64,000 nucleotides of DNA from Limanda limanda (taxonomy: Eukaryota > Chordata > Actinopteri > Pleuronectiformes > Pleuronectidae): positions 18,563,007 to 18,627,006 of the forward strand of contig NC_083637.1 in NCBI RefSeq assembly GCF_963576545.1, in the 5' to 3' direction. Both the position numbers and the translations under genes were made by a program. Numbering within the stretch: the first letter of the stretch is position 1; each line of letters starts with the position of its first letter. Positions 12,601 to 26,070 of this stretch are shown one piece after another. Under the pieces are notes generated by a model. It searched no databases. It was not told the DNA's origin and saw nothing but the letters and a program-made list of their open reading frames with translations.

Positions 12601-13970
12601 GGAGCCGAGAGCCACTTTTATCGATTATTTACGGGTGCTGTTGACAGGGAGTTGAGGAGAGAGACAGAGGCAAAGGGAATTCATGTAGTGGGAGAATTTA
12701 AGCTTGTATTATAAATTATCTTTTCTTGCTTGTTTGCTTAGCAAAAAAAGGTTTGTTATTTACAACTAAATAACAGGGAGTGACACACTGAAGATCTGAA
12801 TAGAAATCTGTCCCTTATATCACACTGTGCTGTTTCATTTGAATCCTTTCAGACTCCCTAATAAAACGTCTCCCAATAAGAAGGACAGGTTCGTGTTTTT
12901 TTGAGTCAACTTTATCCTGCTTCAACATTTCCAGATCAAACTGGCCTTCAGCAAACCACATCGTCTGGGCACTGGCTGTGTTTGAGTTTTTCAAAATTTG
13001 GTTGTTGATGTTATACGGGGTGACCCTATATTTGTGCTGCTCTTAGAGACTGCTTTTGAAAAGGGAAACTGAATAACATGCTCTTTCAACAGGCAATACT
13101 GTCCAGGAGCATTCAGAAGCTCATACCTTCCTCCCCATTTAAATTACAAATATCATCCAACATGGGTCAACACGCTGATGTAAATTCAATGGCACAGGTA
13201 TAATTTCTCCCAAAGAAAAACGATTTGAGGGCTGCATCACAGTAACTACTGTAATTTGAGTATCCATCATTATGTGGGTAGATACGAGATAAAAACATTC
13301 CCATGTGTGTGGAAAGTGCAAATTAAATATCCAAATGCAAAGTCCAAGAGGTCATCATTGGAAATTTGACACACAGCATCAAAATGTCCCAACAGCAGCA
13401 AGTGAGGACATCATGTTCGCTTGTTATGCTGTTATAGAACAAACCATTTGCATTAATGGAGTGGCCGGGGACATCTGGGCTGGGAAAAACTAAATTAATG
13501 CTCCGCTCTACTCCAGCAGTAATGTGAGTGAGCTCAAGGGACGTACCTCACTCCCAGTGACGCTGGCAGATGCTGTAAAGTGGCTTAAGGTAGAACTATC
13601 ATTCTGCCCTGTGTTTCTTACAATGGATTGAATCACACTGAGATCAGTAAAGTCTGTAGTAGTAGTTTAACTCACCATTGGAAATATAACACTATATTTG
13701 ATTATGTGAAAAGACAAAGTGCAAAGCGCAACCTTCAAAAGTCCACGTCTCCGATTTGTACCTGATATTTAAAAGGCCTAAATTAAAAGGAATCAAAAAA
13801 GTAAGAATTTGTATTTAGTATATTTAGATTTCCCCCCTCCTGCAACAACCAATAAACCAAAGATGTGAGAGGAGTGGGTGTAATATATTTCCATGTCGTC
13901 CAGCAGAGAGCAACATAAACATGCCGATACCAAATATAAAGTGATTTAAAATGGCGAGGTATTGGGTTGG
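6607..13970. other. Intergenic DNA between mchr1 and usp43, mostly unassigned
   Basis: No gene is recognised. Small features are: an (AAT)n run near 6760-6778 followed by a possible minus-strand L2-like LINE tail to about 6835; a poly(C) run at about 8157-8167; an imperfect hairpin at 9063-9108; a copy of a dispersed repeat at 10025-10075 (second copy at 31985-32030); and a short (CT)n/(CA)n at 11350-11375. The 135-codon minus-strand frame at 9316-9723 has no recognisable motif and is treated as chance. The region 10300-12500 is AT-rich. Confidence 0.5.
6758..6850 (-). mobile_element. Short 3' tail of an L2-like LINE or related SINE
   Basis: The plus strand reads (AAT)n and then TTTATTTATATAGCA. 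On the minus strand this becomes a ...GCTATATAAATAAA... tail ending in (ATT)n, typical of fish L2-type 3' ends. No coding portion remains. Assignment is by remembered tail pattern only. Confidence 0.4.
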
Positions 13971-13976
13971 ATCAAA

Positions 13977-14420
13977 GACTGTATGTAGAGATGGATGACA
14001 CGTTTCCTCCCACTATCCAGAAGTTAAGCCAAAATATCATCTTTTTCATTTGGAGCCAGAGTCTGGCGGCAGCGACGTCCCACCTATACAGGTGACAGTC
14101 AATCAAGAATCAGTCCCAGCTGTCAATCATGACGTTTCAGCCCATTTAATAGAATCAAATAATTAAGTCAAACTAAATTTACCTGAACAATTAACATTTT
14201 GACTTTCATCAGTGTGATAAGAAGTACTGTCAATGAATCATCTTTGAGAACAATTCAATTAACATGCACTTTGACTATTAAGTTTGGTCCGTGACCCATC
14301 AACTGCCAGGGAGGAGGCGGAGTTAATTAACTACACTGCAGCTAGCCACCAGAGGGCGATCAAGACGCTTCGGCTTCAGTTTTGGGAATCATGCCGTCCA
14401 TCTTTAAATACAGTCTGGGT
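13977..14420. mobile_element. Short inverted-repeat (MITE-like) element, about 450 bp
   Basis: The left edge has AGACTGTATGTAGAGATGGA, and the right edge, read in reverse complement, has AGACTGTATTTAAAGATGGA. These form imperfect terminal inverted repeats. Related end sequences occur at 23715-23815 and 39828-39920 in this window, so this is a dispersed family. No transposase is encoded. Exact edges and target duplication were not resolved. Confidence 0.65.
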
Positions 14421-16022
14421 TTGAACATGGGGCATTAGTGGATGGCAGAAAAGCCTTTCAAAATAAAAGAGCTTCCTTTGCAGCTGTAGGGACACTGATG
14501 TTGAGTGAACCTTTAGTTACATTTACAATGTGCTGCAAGAAGACGACCAACGCACAATTAGCAGGGTCGTCTTGGCACGATTATCAGTAATTTAGCTTAT
14601 TAAAGTAAACGAACAGAAAAAGGAAAAATATATTAGAATGTGTATTTTGCTTTTACTTTATTGGATTTGTTTCCATTTAGGCATTCTTAGTCCTCCGTGG
14701 TTTAGACTGTTCAGGCAAGGGGCAATTACAGGATAGAAAACAAAGCACATTGAAAAACTGTGCTTTTCTGCACCCACATCTCCACTTCTCTCTCTAACTG
14801 CCCATATGCTGTCAGTGTCAGGCTGAACTATTACCAGCACTCCTCCGCTGAAGCTGGACTGCGTAAGTGTGAGTATTTTTGTAAGGTTGAGCTTTAAATT
14901 CCTCACCATCAAGTTTTCGACAGCTGTCACTTTGACGACAAACTAGGACACGGACACATCGTGCATTTTGAGCCAGGAGAAAATCTCAGCACTGTCGACA
15001 CCTTCATATACCCACAGATGAAAAGTTTATGAAACAAGATAGCGTAGAAAAATCGCAATCTGAGAAAAAATAATAAAAGAGTGGAGATTAAAAGGAAAAA
15101 AATGGAATGCATTCAATAAAGTTCACTGGAGTTATCTCAAACATCCTCTCAGGGTCAATATTGCATTAATATTAAAATCCCAAATTTTTGTCTTTTCATT
15201 TCAATTACCATAGAGAGGTTAGCTACAAAGCCCTACTGGACCCGGTAGATTTTCATTTTCTTGGCCCATTAATAATAAAGATTTCCATATCAGTGCTTCT
15301 ACAGACTACCACTCCTACCCTCATAGCTCCTAGCTCATTATACTGTGGACTTTGGGCTTATTTCATTTTGCAGATCTGTTACAAACTCAACGTTTGAGCT
15401 AGGACAAATTGAAAAGGCAAAATATGTCCCCTTTTGACTGCTGGTTTAAAATGGAATAAGCAGTAACTGTAGTTACATTGGGACAAGTCAATGCTGTGTG
15501 TTCAAAGCCACACTTTACTTTAAACAAACCTTGAATAATTGAAGTTAATCCCAAACTGCAGCTTATTCTGATAAACCAAAACAGTCAGCACGTCTAGCTA
15601 CAACCAGAAGAATTCTTAATAAATGTTTGACTTTCAACACTCACATTACAGTAAGAATATAGATATTGTGTTTGTATGTGCATTTTGATGTGGAGTGTGT
15701 GTGTGGGTAAGGACTTGTGCTTCCAGTGCTAAAAAGACAAACTCATTGGTCTAAACTGCATATAAGTTTCTCAGGCACTTGTTTCATGTGATAAAAAACA
15801 GACAAGAGATGGACTTCCTCTGACAAGAGATGGACACGTCACATCATTTCATTCTGTTCGTTATATCCCAGCATTCGGACTCTTCATCTGCTCGGTCTCT
15901 GCTTCTTTGCGGGAGCAAAAATGATTTCACTGTGCATTTAGCTCTATTGCTTTGATCTCCGATACCTATATACGTACATCAGGTACAAGGCTCAGTGTGT
16001 GTTTGTTTTTAAACTAGCTCTG
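14421..16022. other. usp43 3' untranslated and downstream region
   Basis: Sequence beyond the usp43 stop codon on the minus strand. No coding sequence is recognised. A minus-strand AATAAA (plus TTTATT) occurs at 14657-14662, about 1.36 kb past the stop, and is the best visible polyadenylation candidate. Nothing else could be supported. Confidence 0.4.
14657..14662 (-). terminator. Candidate usp43 polyadenylation signal (AATAAA on minus strand)
   Basis: A canonical hexamer in the sense orientation of usp43, about 1.36 kb after its stop. Motif match only; transcript data would be needed to choose between this and a non-canonical site closer to the stop. Confidence 0.3.
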
Positions 16023-17185
16023 TCAGAAGCTCGACTCGGGGACTGTCTTTTTGCGCCCCAGTGACGTTGTGCTGTAACGAGTTCTCTGCAGCGTGCCGTA
16101 AGATGGCTTGTCTGTTGCCAGGCTGCGGGACGGTGCCGGGGCTGTGGACATGCCATTGCGATGCAAAGACGCTGTCCTGTGCATGCTTGGCTCCGCCTTG
16201 GTGGGGATGTTGGACTGACTTTGGGAGCGTTTGATGTCAACCGTCGGACGACCAACTTTTCCATTTGCCAGCTCATCGCCCAGATGGCCTGAGCCATTAG
16301 ACCTTTCTCTTTCTGCAGCACTTCTGCCTCCTGCTGCTCCGTTAGACACTGGCAGCCTTGACAGCGTCCTTCGGCCTCCTTCGTCTCCTCCTCTTCTCCC
16401 TGACTCATCCTCCTTGGACGTCTTCTGGTCCTTATCTTTCTTCATAAAGTTGCCTTTTAAGAAGGAGAACAGTCCCTCTTGACTCTTGGGCACTTCTCCT
16501 CTTTTGGTCTTAGAGTTTTCTTCAAATGCACCTGGATGTTCAGCCCTGTCTCCCCTTTGTCTTCTCAGGGTCCCACCGTGAAGGCTGGTTGTGCTGTAGC
16601 TAGGCTGAACTCCAGCACTGAAACGCCTTGTTGTCTCTGTATCCTGGGAAGCTTTGGAGGAGCTCTGCTTCCTGGAATCTTTCCTTCTGGTGAGGGTGTT
16701 ACTGCTAGAGCTACTGCTGATATTCAAGGTGCCCTCATCTCTTGTCTTGCTCCCCTTGCTGCGTCTCAGGCTGGTCGTCTTGTCCAATGGTCTCCTCTGG
16801 CCCTCTGGGACCTTTGGAGACTCTGGCTGCTGCTCATCCCTTGCTTTATCCACACAACTCATACTCCCAGCATTGGACGATTTGACATTAGCTACAGCAT
16901 GGGCCTCAGCAGCTTCCTTTGTACTGCGCGGTTCGCTCATCAGCGTTACTATTGGGTCCTTTGTGCACCGGGGACGCCGGCCCGATTCCAAGTACTGCAC
17001 TAGCTCCACAGGGGCAGGATCTTGATCGGGCGGAGACACTGGGTCAGGTTTTCGTCTGTCCTTGGAACCAAAGGACCAGCGAAGGGGAAGTACTTTGCTC
17101 AGAGTGTCCTTGGTCCTGCTGGGGGTTCTCATGCTCTTGCTGCGCCCCTCAAGTCCCCTGATAAATGGCCTTCTCTCAAAACCTC
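16023..17185 (-). CDS. usp43: usp43 last coding exon: disordered C-terminal tail
   Basis: The largest exon encodes 386 residues and a TGA stop. It opens with GGFERRPFIRGLEGRSKSMR and continues as a basic, Ser/Arg/Lys-rich region without a folded domain. It includes VELVQYLESGRRPR, a six-serine run, EGLFSFLKGNFMKKDK and the terminal SLGRKKTVPESSF, all with counterparts in mammalian USP43. Many R-x-x-S and RSQSQS motifs suggest basophilic-kinase sites and possible 14-3-3 docking, which is an inference. The acceptor reads TTAG|GAG|GT, a tandem-AG arrangement that could optionally drop one glycine codon. The long plus-strand open frames over this exon are shadows of it. Confidence 0.95.
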
Positions 17186-20100
17186 CTAACAATTAATTAG
17201 AGAAACAAATCTTTTAGTTTTCTCATTCAAATGCAAGACCTTTACACACAATTGATCTCAAAACAAACAATCAGTAAGCGATTCAACTAATTAGTGACAA
17301 TTTTAGGTGTGCTCTTTTACCCTTTTCCTCTTTACAACCATCGTCGAGGAAGACGGGAGACTCTGGAGAGTCGGGATGTGAAGACGGGCAGGTGGTGAAC
17401 GATCGAGACACCAGACTGCCTCTCTTACTGTCCACTGTGAGGCGGACGAGCCAATGGTCTGACATCGATGAGCTTGTGGAGCCTGTGAGACACACAGAAA
17501 AAAAAAGAGAATAAACTGAGAACATTAAATAAACAACACTTCTAAATGGTTAGCTGTGATGTTTAAATTTAAATGACCTTTGTACAGCCAGAAATAGATG
17601 AAATCCATGTTCACTTGACTTTGTTTCTATTACAAGTCTTGCAATCCTTTGAACAAGACATGTTAAAAAAACATCAGATGTAAAAGTAGCCAAAGAGTAG
17701 ATTGGCCCCTGTAATGGTTTCATTACTCTTCATCATTCATGCATGAATGTGAAAGTGCTTTTTCGTGGTACCTAGCTGAAGTGGAAAAAATGTAATTAGT
17801 TCCATCTCCACTTTCATTATTTGTGCCTCCTGGTCTCCTTATCGTCTGAAAACCAGGCTGTACCCGTGAATCGCTGGATATTCAACAACTTTTAGAGGCT
17901 TCTGGCGGGGGGGATTTAGGGATTACACCAACACAATTAAATCCTGTCAGTGCAAGTCTCCGTCAGCTGGACAGAAAACAAACCTTCACTGAAACTCAGC
18001 CTATTGATTGGTAGCGGCTGCCATGGAAACCAATATTACAATATGTTACAGTTGGAATTGTTTTTGCATGTGGGAATAGAAATAACACCCAAGGTACTAT
18101 AGTACATAACGATCCCCTTTTTTATCTAAAGTTATGAAATGTGCAGAAATTGTACATTGATGCATACATATGTTTAAAATTATACATAAAACACATATTT
18201 CCACGGGCCTATGCTCTTTTTCATTACACAGAGTGAATCTTTGTGTCTTCTTTCCTGTCCAGATGTATTTCAGCTCAGACAGAGATAATGCTGGACGTTG
18301 TGGAAATCAGGACAAAGCTGGAATAAAATCCCCCCCCATACAGCTATTAATGTACAATTTCACTTGAGATCCCATAACATCTAGGAGCACATGCCAGCAG
18401 GTGGCTAACCAATTTAAATATCAACTTTATTTTGACAGCGGTTAAAGATGTACACAGTCTACTTATATGCTGTTCTTTTGGGTAATTTGGATAGCTAGTA
18501 CTTGTACTGTAAATGGAAAGACATTTCATGATGATAAAGGTTGAGACCTTAATGAGGAGACCTTGTGACATTTCCATTATCTACTCCACCATGACCTCCT
18601 CTGAGCAGCCACAACAAAAGGTTTCAAGTTCATCCGCACACATTCTGTTATGTTATTTCCGTCTTTTCCTTCCTTATATAACCCTGTCAGTCGCAGTTAG
18701 CATGTCATACATTTTCTTAGTTTAAAGATGATCAAACATTATGGGGGAAACTTATGTGATTGACAGGATCTACTCTGGATACAATTCCCTTGTCTATTAA
18801 CAAGACTTGTGAACTTTTGAGGGTTTAGAACTTCACCTTTATTGATAGGTGAGTAAAATTTAAATGGGCAGAAAGAGTGGGGAAGACAAGCAACAAAGGG
18901 CCAGGTGGATACCAAAACTGTTGGTGCTGCAGGAGGACCCGAGCCTCTGTATGCAGCACATAGCCACCTGCTGGCATGGGAGTCTTTTCAGTAGACCTTC
19001 TGATTCGTCTTTGTGGATCTTTTGTTGGACTCATTGTGTCACTTTGCCCTTCTTTAACTTGCATTTGGTTTTTGGATTCATATGTTAACACTTTGAGTTT
19101 ATTACTTCCTGTTTTATTTTGGAGTCACCTTTCAGAGCACTCCACTTCCTTTCTGTGTCTGCCTTTCCCTGGTTCGTGATTACCTTAAATGGTCTCTAAT
19201 TTATTCAGCGCTTTTCTAGTCATGATGACCACTTAAAGTGTTTTACAGTTTTACCACTCAACAAAGAGCATTAAGGCTTTCAACCTTTAAATGTTTATAA
19301 TTGTACATGTTCAACGACCTTCACTCAAGAGTGGAGATAATAACCTTTCATCAGTGTTTCCTCTTATCCTCACGTGTGCCTCTGCATCACATGGTTGAGC
19401 AGTTTTTTTCTGGTGACTTTAGATCAACACAAATAGATACACTAACAGGCCGGAGGCAAGACTGCAGGCTCTCAGCTCCATCCGATACAGCTGGACAGGT
19501 ATTGTATTACCCTCTCAGAGTTTCCCGAAAGGTTTCTTACACTTTTATTCCCGAATGTCTTTGATGCAGTCAAACTGTAAACTGTCTCGTTAAAAACATG
19601 AATATTAGGACTCTCTACTGCAACTGCACACCTTTCTGCATAGACTGAAGGATGGCTTCGTTCCTCTTTCAGTTGCAGTGTGTGGAGCTGTTTCAGAAAC
19701 TAAACACACTCTTTGTGATCAGCAGGGGGAAATATATAATGAGGCCTTTGAATTCCAGCACACTTCCACCAGAATTTAAAGCTATAAAACGTTTCTAGTT
19801 GCTGTCACACATTTGATTGTAGGAATTGCTCATCACAGTGCCTTGAAGCGGGTAGTTGACATTGTGCGTCATGTATGTATCCAGGTATTCCGCAGGGGGT
19901 CGTCTATGTTTGATTCATATGTGGAAATAGCTTTTTCATTTACGCATCCAGAAATCGGTGTTGCCAATGACGTTTGTGGGCAAAAACACAAAGGACACAT
20001 CTGCCCTGTGGCGTAGGAAACTATAATTGATGCTTATGTAACAGCTTTACTTTTCCACGGTGTTGAAGGAGCTGCATTCTGGTCTTTAGTCAGAAAACAA

Positions 20101-23100
20101 ACAATTCATTTTGGCTCCCATTCGGTTTCAAATAAACAAACATATTCTTCAGCCTGTACATGCAACAACTAGGGTGCAAGAATGAGGACAAAGACATTAA
20201 TTGGCAGAGGCACATAGCATCCTAAGCTAAGCCAAGATGACGGTTTAATTAATATTATGATGATATTTTAAGAATAAGGTTATTACACCATGAGAATTAA
20301 GTCGTAATATCACAAAAATAAAGTTATAATTTCATGTGTGTCACTTAAGAGGGTGAATATCAGAAGATCACCCTGTTGCCATGTGTTAGAACGAGAATTG
20401 TGGAGCATCTTGTTAATAAAATTGGTTTCATTAACAAACAATTAACAGATCAGCACATCTGAACTATATTATCATAAGTTTCAAAATTTAGAAAGGATTG
20501 TGCAAGAAACGGAGTCTTTTCTGAAGAAAGAACCACACAGACTTTTTTTGAAAAATAAATTGTGATCGACTGTGGTGGTTGGTTACATGTGTTGTAGTTT
20601 TCTAAGAAACAATGGGACTGTTTAAAGACTTTGGATCGACAAGGAGTGGAACTCCAACGAGCACGGATTGTCCTGACTTTATATTCTTTATTCTTAAAAT
20701 ATCATGACTCTCTTCTCAGTTATAACTTTATTCTAGTAATTTTCAAATGTACCTTGTTATAGTACGTCTTTCTACTGAATTCAGACATTACTCTGGGAAT
20801 ATTAGGAATCTCTTCTCAATTATGACTATTCTTGAAATATAGCAACTTTATTTTTAAATATTTTCTTCAATATTGCCCTTTTACGCCTGGGTGTTTTTTC
20901 CCTTACAGCAGAAAGATAATGGTTCAGCAAGACTCGTCTCCAGCAGTGTCACAGTGCTGTAAAGATAAGTCTATGTGAGACTCTCCCTTGGATGCAGTAC
21001 TTTCAGGACTGCTCCAATCTAACGGCGCAACCTAATCCTGTATGCCTGCGTTTGAAGCACATAAATACATTAAATTCAAACATTGTGTCATACATACAGG
21101 TATATCCATTATATCATGTGCTTGGTTATCCATTGAATTATGTATGTTTTCCCGTTTGCTAGTCTTCTGATAGCGTACCTCTGATTGAGCTGCTGGCCGA
21201 CCACGGAGGAATGGTGTTGCGTCTCTGGTAAAAGAGGATGTAAGCTCCTCTGGTACATACTTCCTCCTCTGGCACCAGGTCGACGCTGCTGTCATCATAA
21301 CTGTACCACTGGGCATCCACTGAATTTCTACAGTAAGCTGCAAAAACAAGGGACATGGAGAAAATCCTCAAATTTCTTCAAGTCAAACTGAAAGAAAAAG
21401 GCTATTAGTAGTCGTACAATTAGTAGTAGTAGTAGTAGTAGTAGTGGTATTTGTATACACATCTTTGCGCTTAGGTTGCAAGTCTTTTACGGAAGTTTGT
21501 AGTTTGTGCTCACACTATTGATCTCTGTTTGTCAAAGTTGCAAGGCCACATAAACAAAGACCCGCCTGCCGACACACTGAGCTGAGCTGCTCTCCTCGAA
21601 TCAATAATGCAGCTGCAGTGGAGTTCTTTCTTTAAATCTCCTTATTGCAGTAAACAAATGCACAACATGTGTAGCTTAATACTCAGTCAATCTTCCCTGG
21701 ATAAACAAAACTATGAAAACTCTTATGTGGCCGTTTCATTGTGGAGTATTAGTGTTAAAACGCTGTAATAAGTCCATATTTTACTTATATCGTACTGTAA
21801 CCATGTCATAGTGCACCAGAAAAAGCCAGTGAGAGGACACCCAAGCTGTCATGGCAACGGCTGCTCCATCCTCCACATTTCCTGCTGTTTCCAGTTCTCC
21901 TACATATATCCTTAAAGTTTTGTTTTTTCAACAAAAGATCTCCATGCGGTCACAGAACTAGCGTTGCCTCAACTATGTATCAAGTTCTCCATCTGGCTCG
22001 CTGCCTGATTGCATCACCAATCCAGTATATTTGCAGTTGCCTTACAGAGGTAGAAGGAAAATAATATAAGACCAAAGTGCCTCAAACACTGGGAGGAAGA
22101 TGATTTTTTTATGAAGTCCAGCTCTGTATTCAGTTGTAATTTGTTTATTACATTCAGACCTTCTCTTCAATTCTGACCAGCCTCCCAGTTCATGCTGTGG
22201 AGAAGCAGTGGAGACTTTAAGCTCCATGCTCACATCTCACTTTACAATTAGGACAAAGCATGTTGGGCTATTTTAACATGATATATGTTGATAGGAACAT
22301 TCAAACTCATGAATGGCCTCTGCAATAAAACAATAGTTATAGACTGAAACGTATGAAAGTGAAAGTATTCATAGCAAAGTAATTAGGCTTTAAATAACAA
22401 ATGAATTGAGGGAATGTATTATAACAGCTGGTGTCTGTTCAACTGTCAAAATACAGTCAACGGTAAAACTCACATTTGTAAATGTGTGATGTTTCATGTA
22501 GTAAATAACATATTATACAGTTCCGCACCTGTATAATGTCCTCCATGCATTCCTCCGTGATGGTTACATACGGCGTAGAGGTCGTACTGATAGTCAAGTG
22601 GGAGGGTCATGTCGGGGTGTTGTCCTGACGGCTGCTTCCAGGCTGGGGGCCACGGCCCCAGGTCCAGGTTCCGCATACTCTGACTCCTCTTCACAAGGTG
22701 GGGGGCCATGTCCAGTCCAGTCAGGGGGAAACGCACCAAGGTCGACAACTTATTCCTACGCTCACCCACCTGTTGAGTAACAATGTTTTTATTCATGAAT
22801 ATATAAAAATAATGTAACAGGCTGAGATGTAACTTTGGATCACCTGATACATCCTGTAATCAGTGTGCCACTAAAACCTCCAGCAGCTTCCTGCCTGAAT
22901 ATCTTGAATTTAGCTGAGAACTGAAAATGTTAAAACCGCCACAATACATGTTCAAGCACTTTGAGAACAACCCTGTTAACATCAGTGATGTTGAATCACC
23001 TAGGTGTGGATGACTTTTGGTTCCTTGGAGTCAATGTGATAGAACAGTTGATCGAGCTGTTTTTCCTCAGGTAGTTGAAGCAGGTCCAGCTCTAACTTAA

Positions 23101-25987
23101 ACTGATGGTCAATATGAACAGGGGCACGACAGAGCATCAATACCAACTGCGTCACTGTGTGCTAAACCAGCCTCACAGCTGACGAGCCCTGCACCACAGG
23201 CCAGCAGTGTTTTCAGGGTCTACTGAAATGATCACTCACTCCGGAATAAATCTCCTCTGCCAATGTGTTGCTAGACACAGAGTCTGACAGAGTGACAGTC
23301 TGCATACAAATACAATCATCTGGACGGACATCTTTCGATGAGAGTTTGCAGGCATAGACCTGATGCCCATGGCTGGGGCCTGAGTGAGCACACAGGCTGC
23401 CACCTGCTTATGAGACCTGCTGGGCGGAGGTGCAGGTGATGTTGGCCTCGTCGAAGCTTTGTGGAATGTGAACAGTGAGATGACATCTGTTTAAATGACA
23501 TCTGATAGAATTGGACTGTCTCCTTTTCTGGACTTGGCCGAAGTGAGCAGTGCCATCGGACAGATACGTGATCAGATATTTTGATGAGCAGTTATTTAGG
23601 GCAGACAAAAATATTTCATAATATCCTTTTATCATTATTATTATGAATATTGGGCTATAGAGGCACTGACTTAAGCAATTGGTGTTCACGGTGAAGAGCT
23701 GTGGCAGATCCCTGCGATTCAGGTTACTGCAGCAAACCACCAGGGGCGATCAGGACTCTTTGGCTTCACCTTCAGGTAGCAGCCATGCCGACCATCTTTA
23801 TATACAGTCAATGTGGGGAACCAAACCTCTGCTGACTTGAAAGCGTGGGTAGAATAATAACATTTAATAGTTAGCTGAGGGTAAAGGGGATGTCACTGGT
23901 TTGCAGGTATGTATATTTTGGGTATTTATGTATTCATGCTCCCACGGCTCCAGACAGAGAGAACCTTGTTACCGGTTGTGGGGAGGGATATGATTCACTG
24001 ACTCTTTTATAATTGCCGGGCTGAAGGCAGTGACATTGTTAGAGAACATTGTGATGGTAAGGGTGATGGCGCACCCTGTAATGCTGCATGTTGATAGGCT
24101 GCTCTAACCTACATGCACGTTCCACAATGCAAAGAGGTCAGGGACTGTGCCTGTGATAGATGGAGGTGTTGGAAATGTTTATTTCAGCAGCAAAACATAG
24201 TTAGAGTTTGGCATCTAGGCTCCAGCCTCACTACACCCCCAGATATGATTACATGGATATAATTGGGAGTGATGAGCAAATATCTTTGAGTTCCCCCCCT
24301 GTCAAATGCTGCAGGTGGATGCTGAGGTGGTGGGGGGGCTGAATCGACAGGCAGGGCAGCAGAGGCATTGTCGAGCAAAGGGAGAGATGGGAAATCTTTG
24401 CAGCTTAAATTGGGAGTATGTAGAGGGTAAGGAATGTCACATGATCAAATCAGTTCGACTCCAGTTGAGGGTCTGAAGGAGCTCGCAAGCATCGTTGAGT
24501 TTGGTTGAGCAATGTTAAGAGGATTTTCTTCCTATCAGGCAAATAGTTGTTGATCATTTATTTTCTTGCTGCCCTGACAAAAATCAAGTCACAACAAAAA
24601 CTCAATCGTAGAGAAGATATTGCTATAATTGAATTCCATTTTTTTATTCTTTGGCCACTTATGGGAGACTGGAAAACCAAACAGTAGAAAATCAAACAGA
24701 GAGTTGTTTTGGCAGGGTTAGAGAAATCAAGGAGGGACATTAGAATTCAATTAAAGTTGTGGTTTTGACAATCTGTCCAATATTCTCTCCTCAAGGCAAG
24801 ATCAGACTCTGTTGCCGTTGAATTCTATTTTCACCAGCTAGCGGCTATGTGTGTGCGTTTGTTGTTTGGAGCAGTTTAGGTACAGAAGGTGTATGTAATT
24901 AAGAACTTGTGGTGATTCGTGCATCCTACCTGTCGGAAACGCTTGAGGTGGAGGATCAGGATGTCAGGGAGAGTCCACAGGCTCATCTTCACCATGCCCT
25001 GCTGAAACTTTTTACAGTGGGGACACTTCCAGGCGTCGTCAGGGGCAAGCTGGAAACAGTCAGTGAAATCATCAATGAGACGTTCATACAAATAAAACAA
25101 AATGATGTAAACACAAAATGTTCATATCTGTGGTCACTTGGTCTGGTTATGAGACGTGTTTACGTCAGATTAATTGTCTCTATAAATACATTTTTCATTA
25201 AATCCACTCTGATAAAAATCCTGTGAGCTTACAAAGTCATGCGTTATTAAAACCAATCAATTCATTCATCCATCCATGGTCATTCAGGGGGGAAGCAAAC
25301 CAATAAATCAAATCCCAGCTGACATTAGCTGACAAATTGTCTGTTGATTATTTTCTTGATTAATCGATTAGTTATGTGGTTTATGAAATGTCAGTAGTAA
25401 ACAATTTTGATCTGTGCCCAAAGACACCTGGTATAAGACTGAAGAAGGAGGTCTCTTCAGTCTTATACCGTCTACAAACCAAAGATATACACTATAGTGT
25501 CATTAGAGGAGCAAGGAAACTAGAAGAAAATTCACATTTAAGAAGCTAAAAACACTAACCACTCCGAAACACTCAAACCAATTAATCGATCAATTTATCA
25601 AAATAGTTAACGTTGAAATTTGTATTACTAACTTTATTGATCAATCAATTGTAGCAGTCCCGCAATCACATAAAAATGTCACCTTGACCGTACTATGGCT
25701 GCTAGTGTCAGACCGGCTTGTTTGAATGTTTCCGATACAGCTTATCAGAGTTTGTTTAAAATGGATCCAAAATCAAAAAGACATGCAGAAGAGTTGGGTG
25801 ATAAACTAGAATTTTCCAGTCGAACACCATCTGTCCAACAACCGTTGATTGAAGATATCGATTAACAAATCGACTCTGTGAAGCAGAAAATACATTTCAA
25901 ATGTGGCAGGTCCAAGACTTCAGCTGAGTCTGTGGTGTGTTTCAGCATGAGGGGGAGAGAGAGAGCGAGAGAGAGAGAAGAGAGAGA

Positions 25988-26070
<83 letters not shown>

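Noticed and set aside
3090..16022. A hidden gene between mchr1 and usp43
   Set aside because: No exon-like segments with splice sites and recognisable protein were found; the only strong protein signal is the dead LINE.
16479..17161. Plus-strand open frames of 80-174 codons
   Set aside because: They lie antisense over the usp43 last exon and reflect its GC-rich coding composition.
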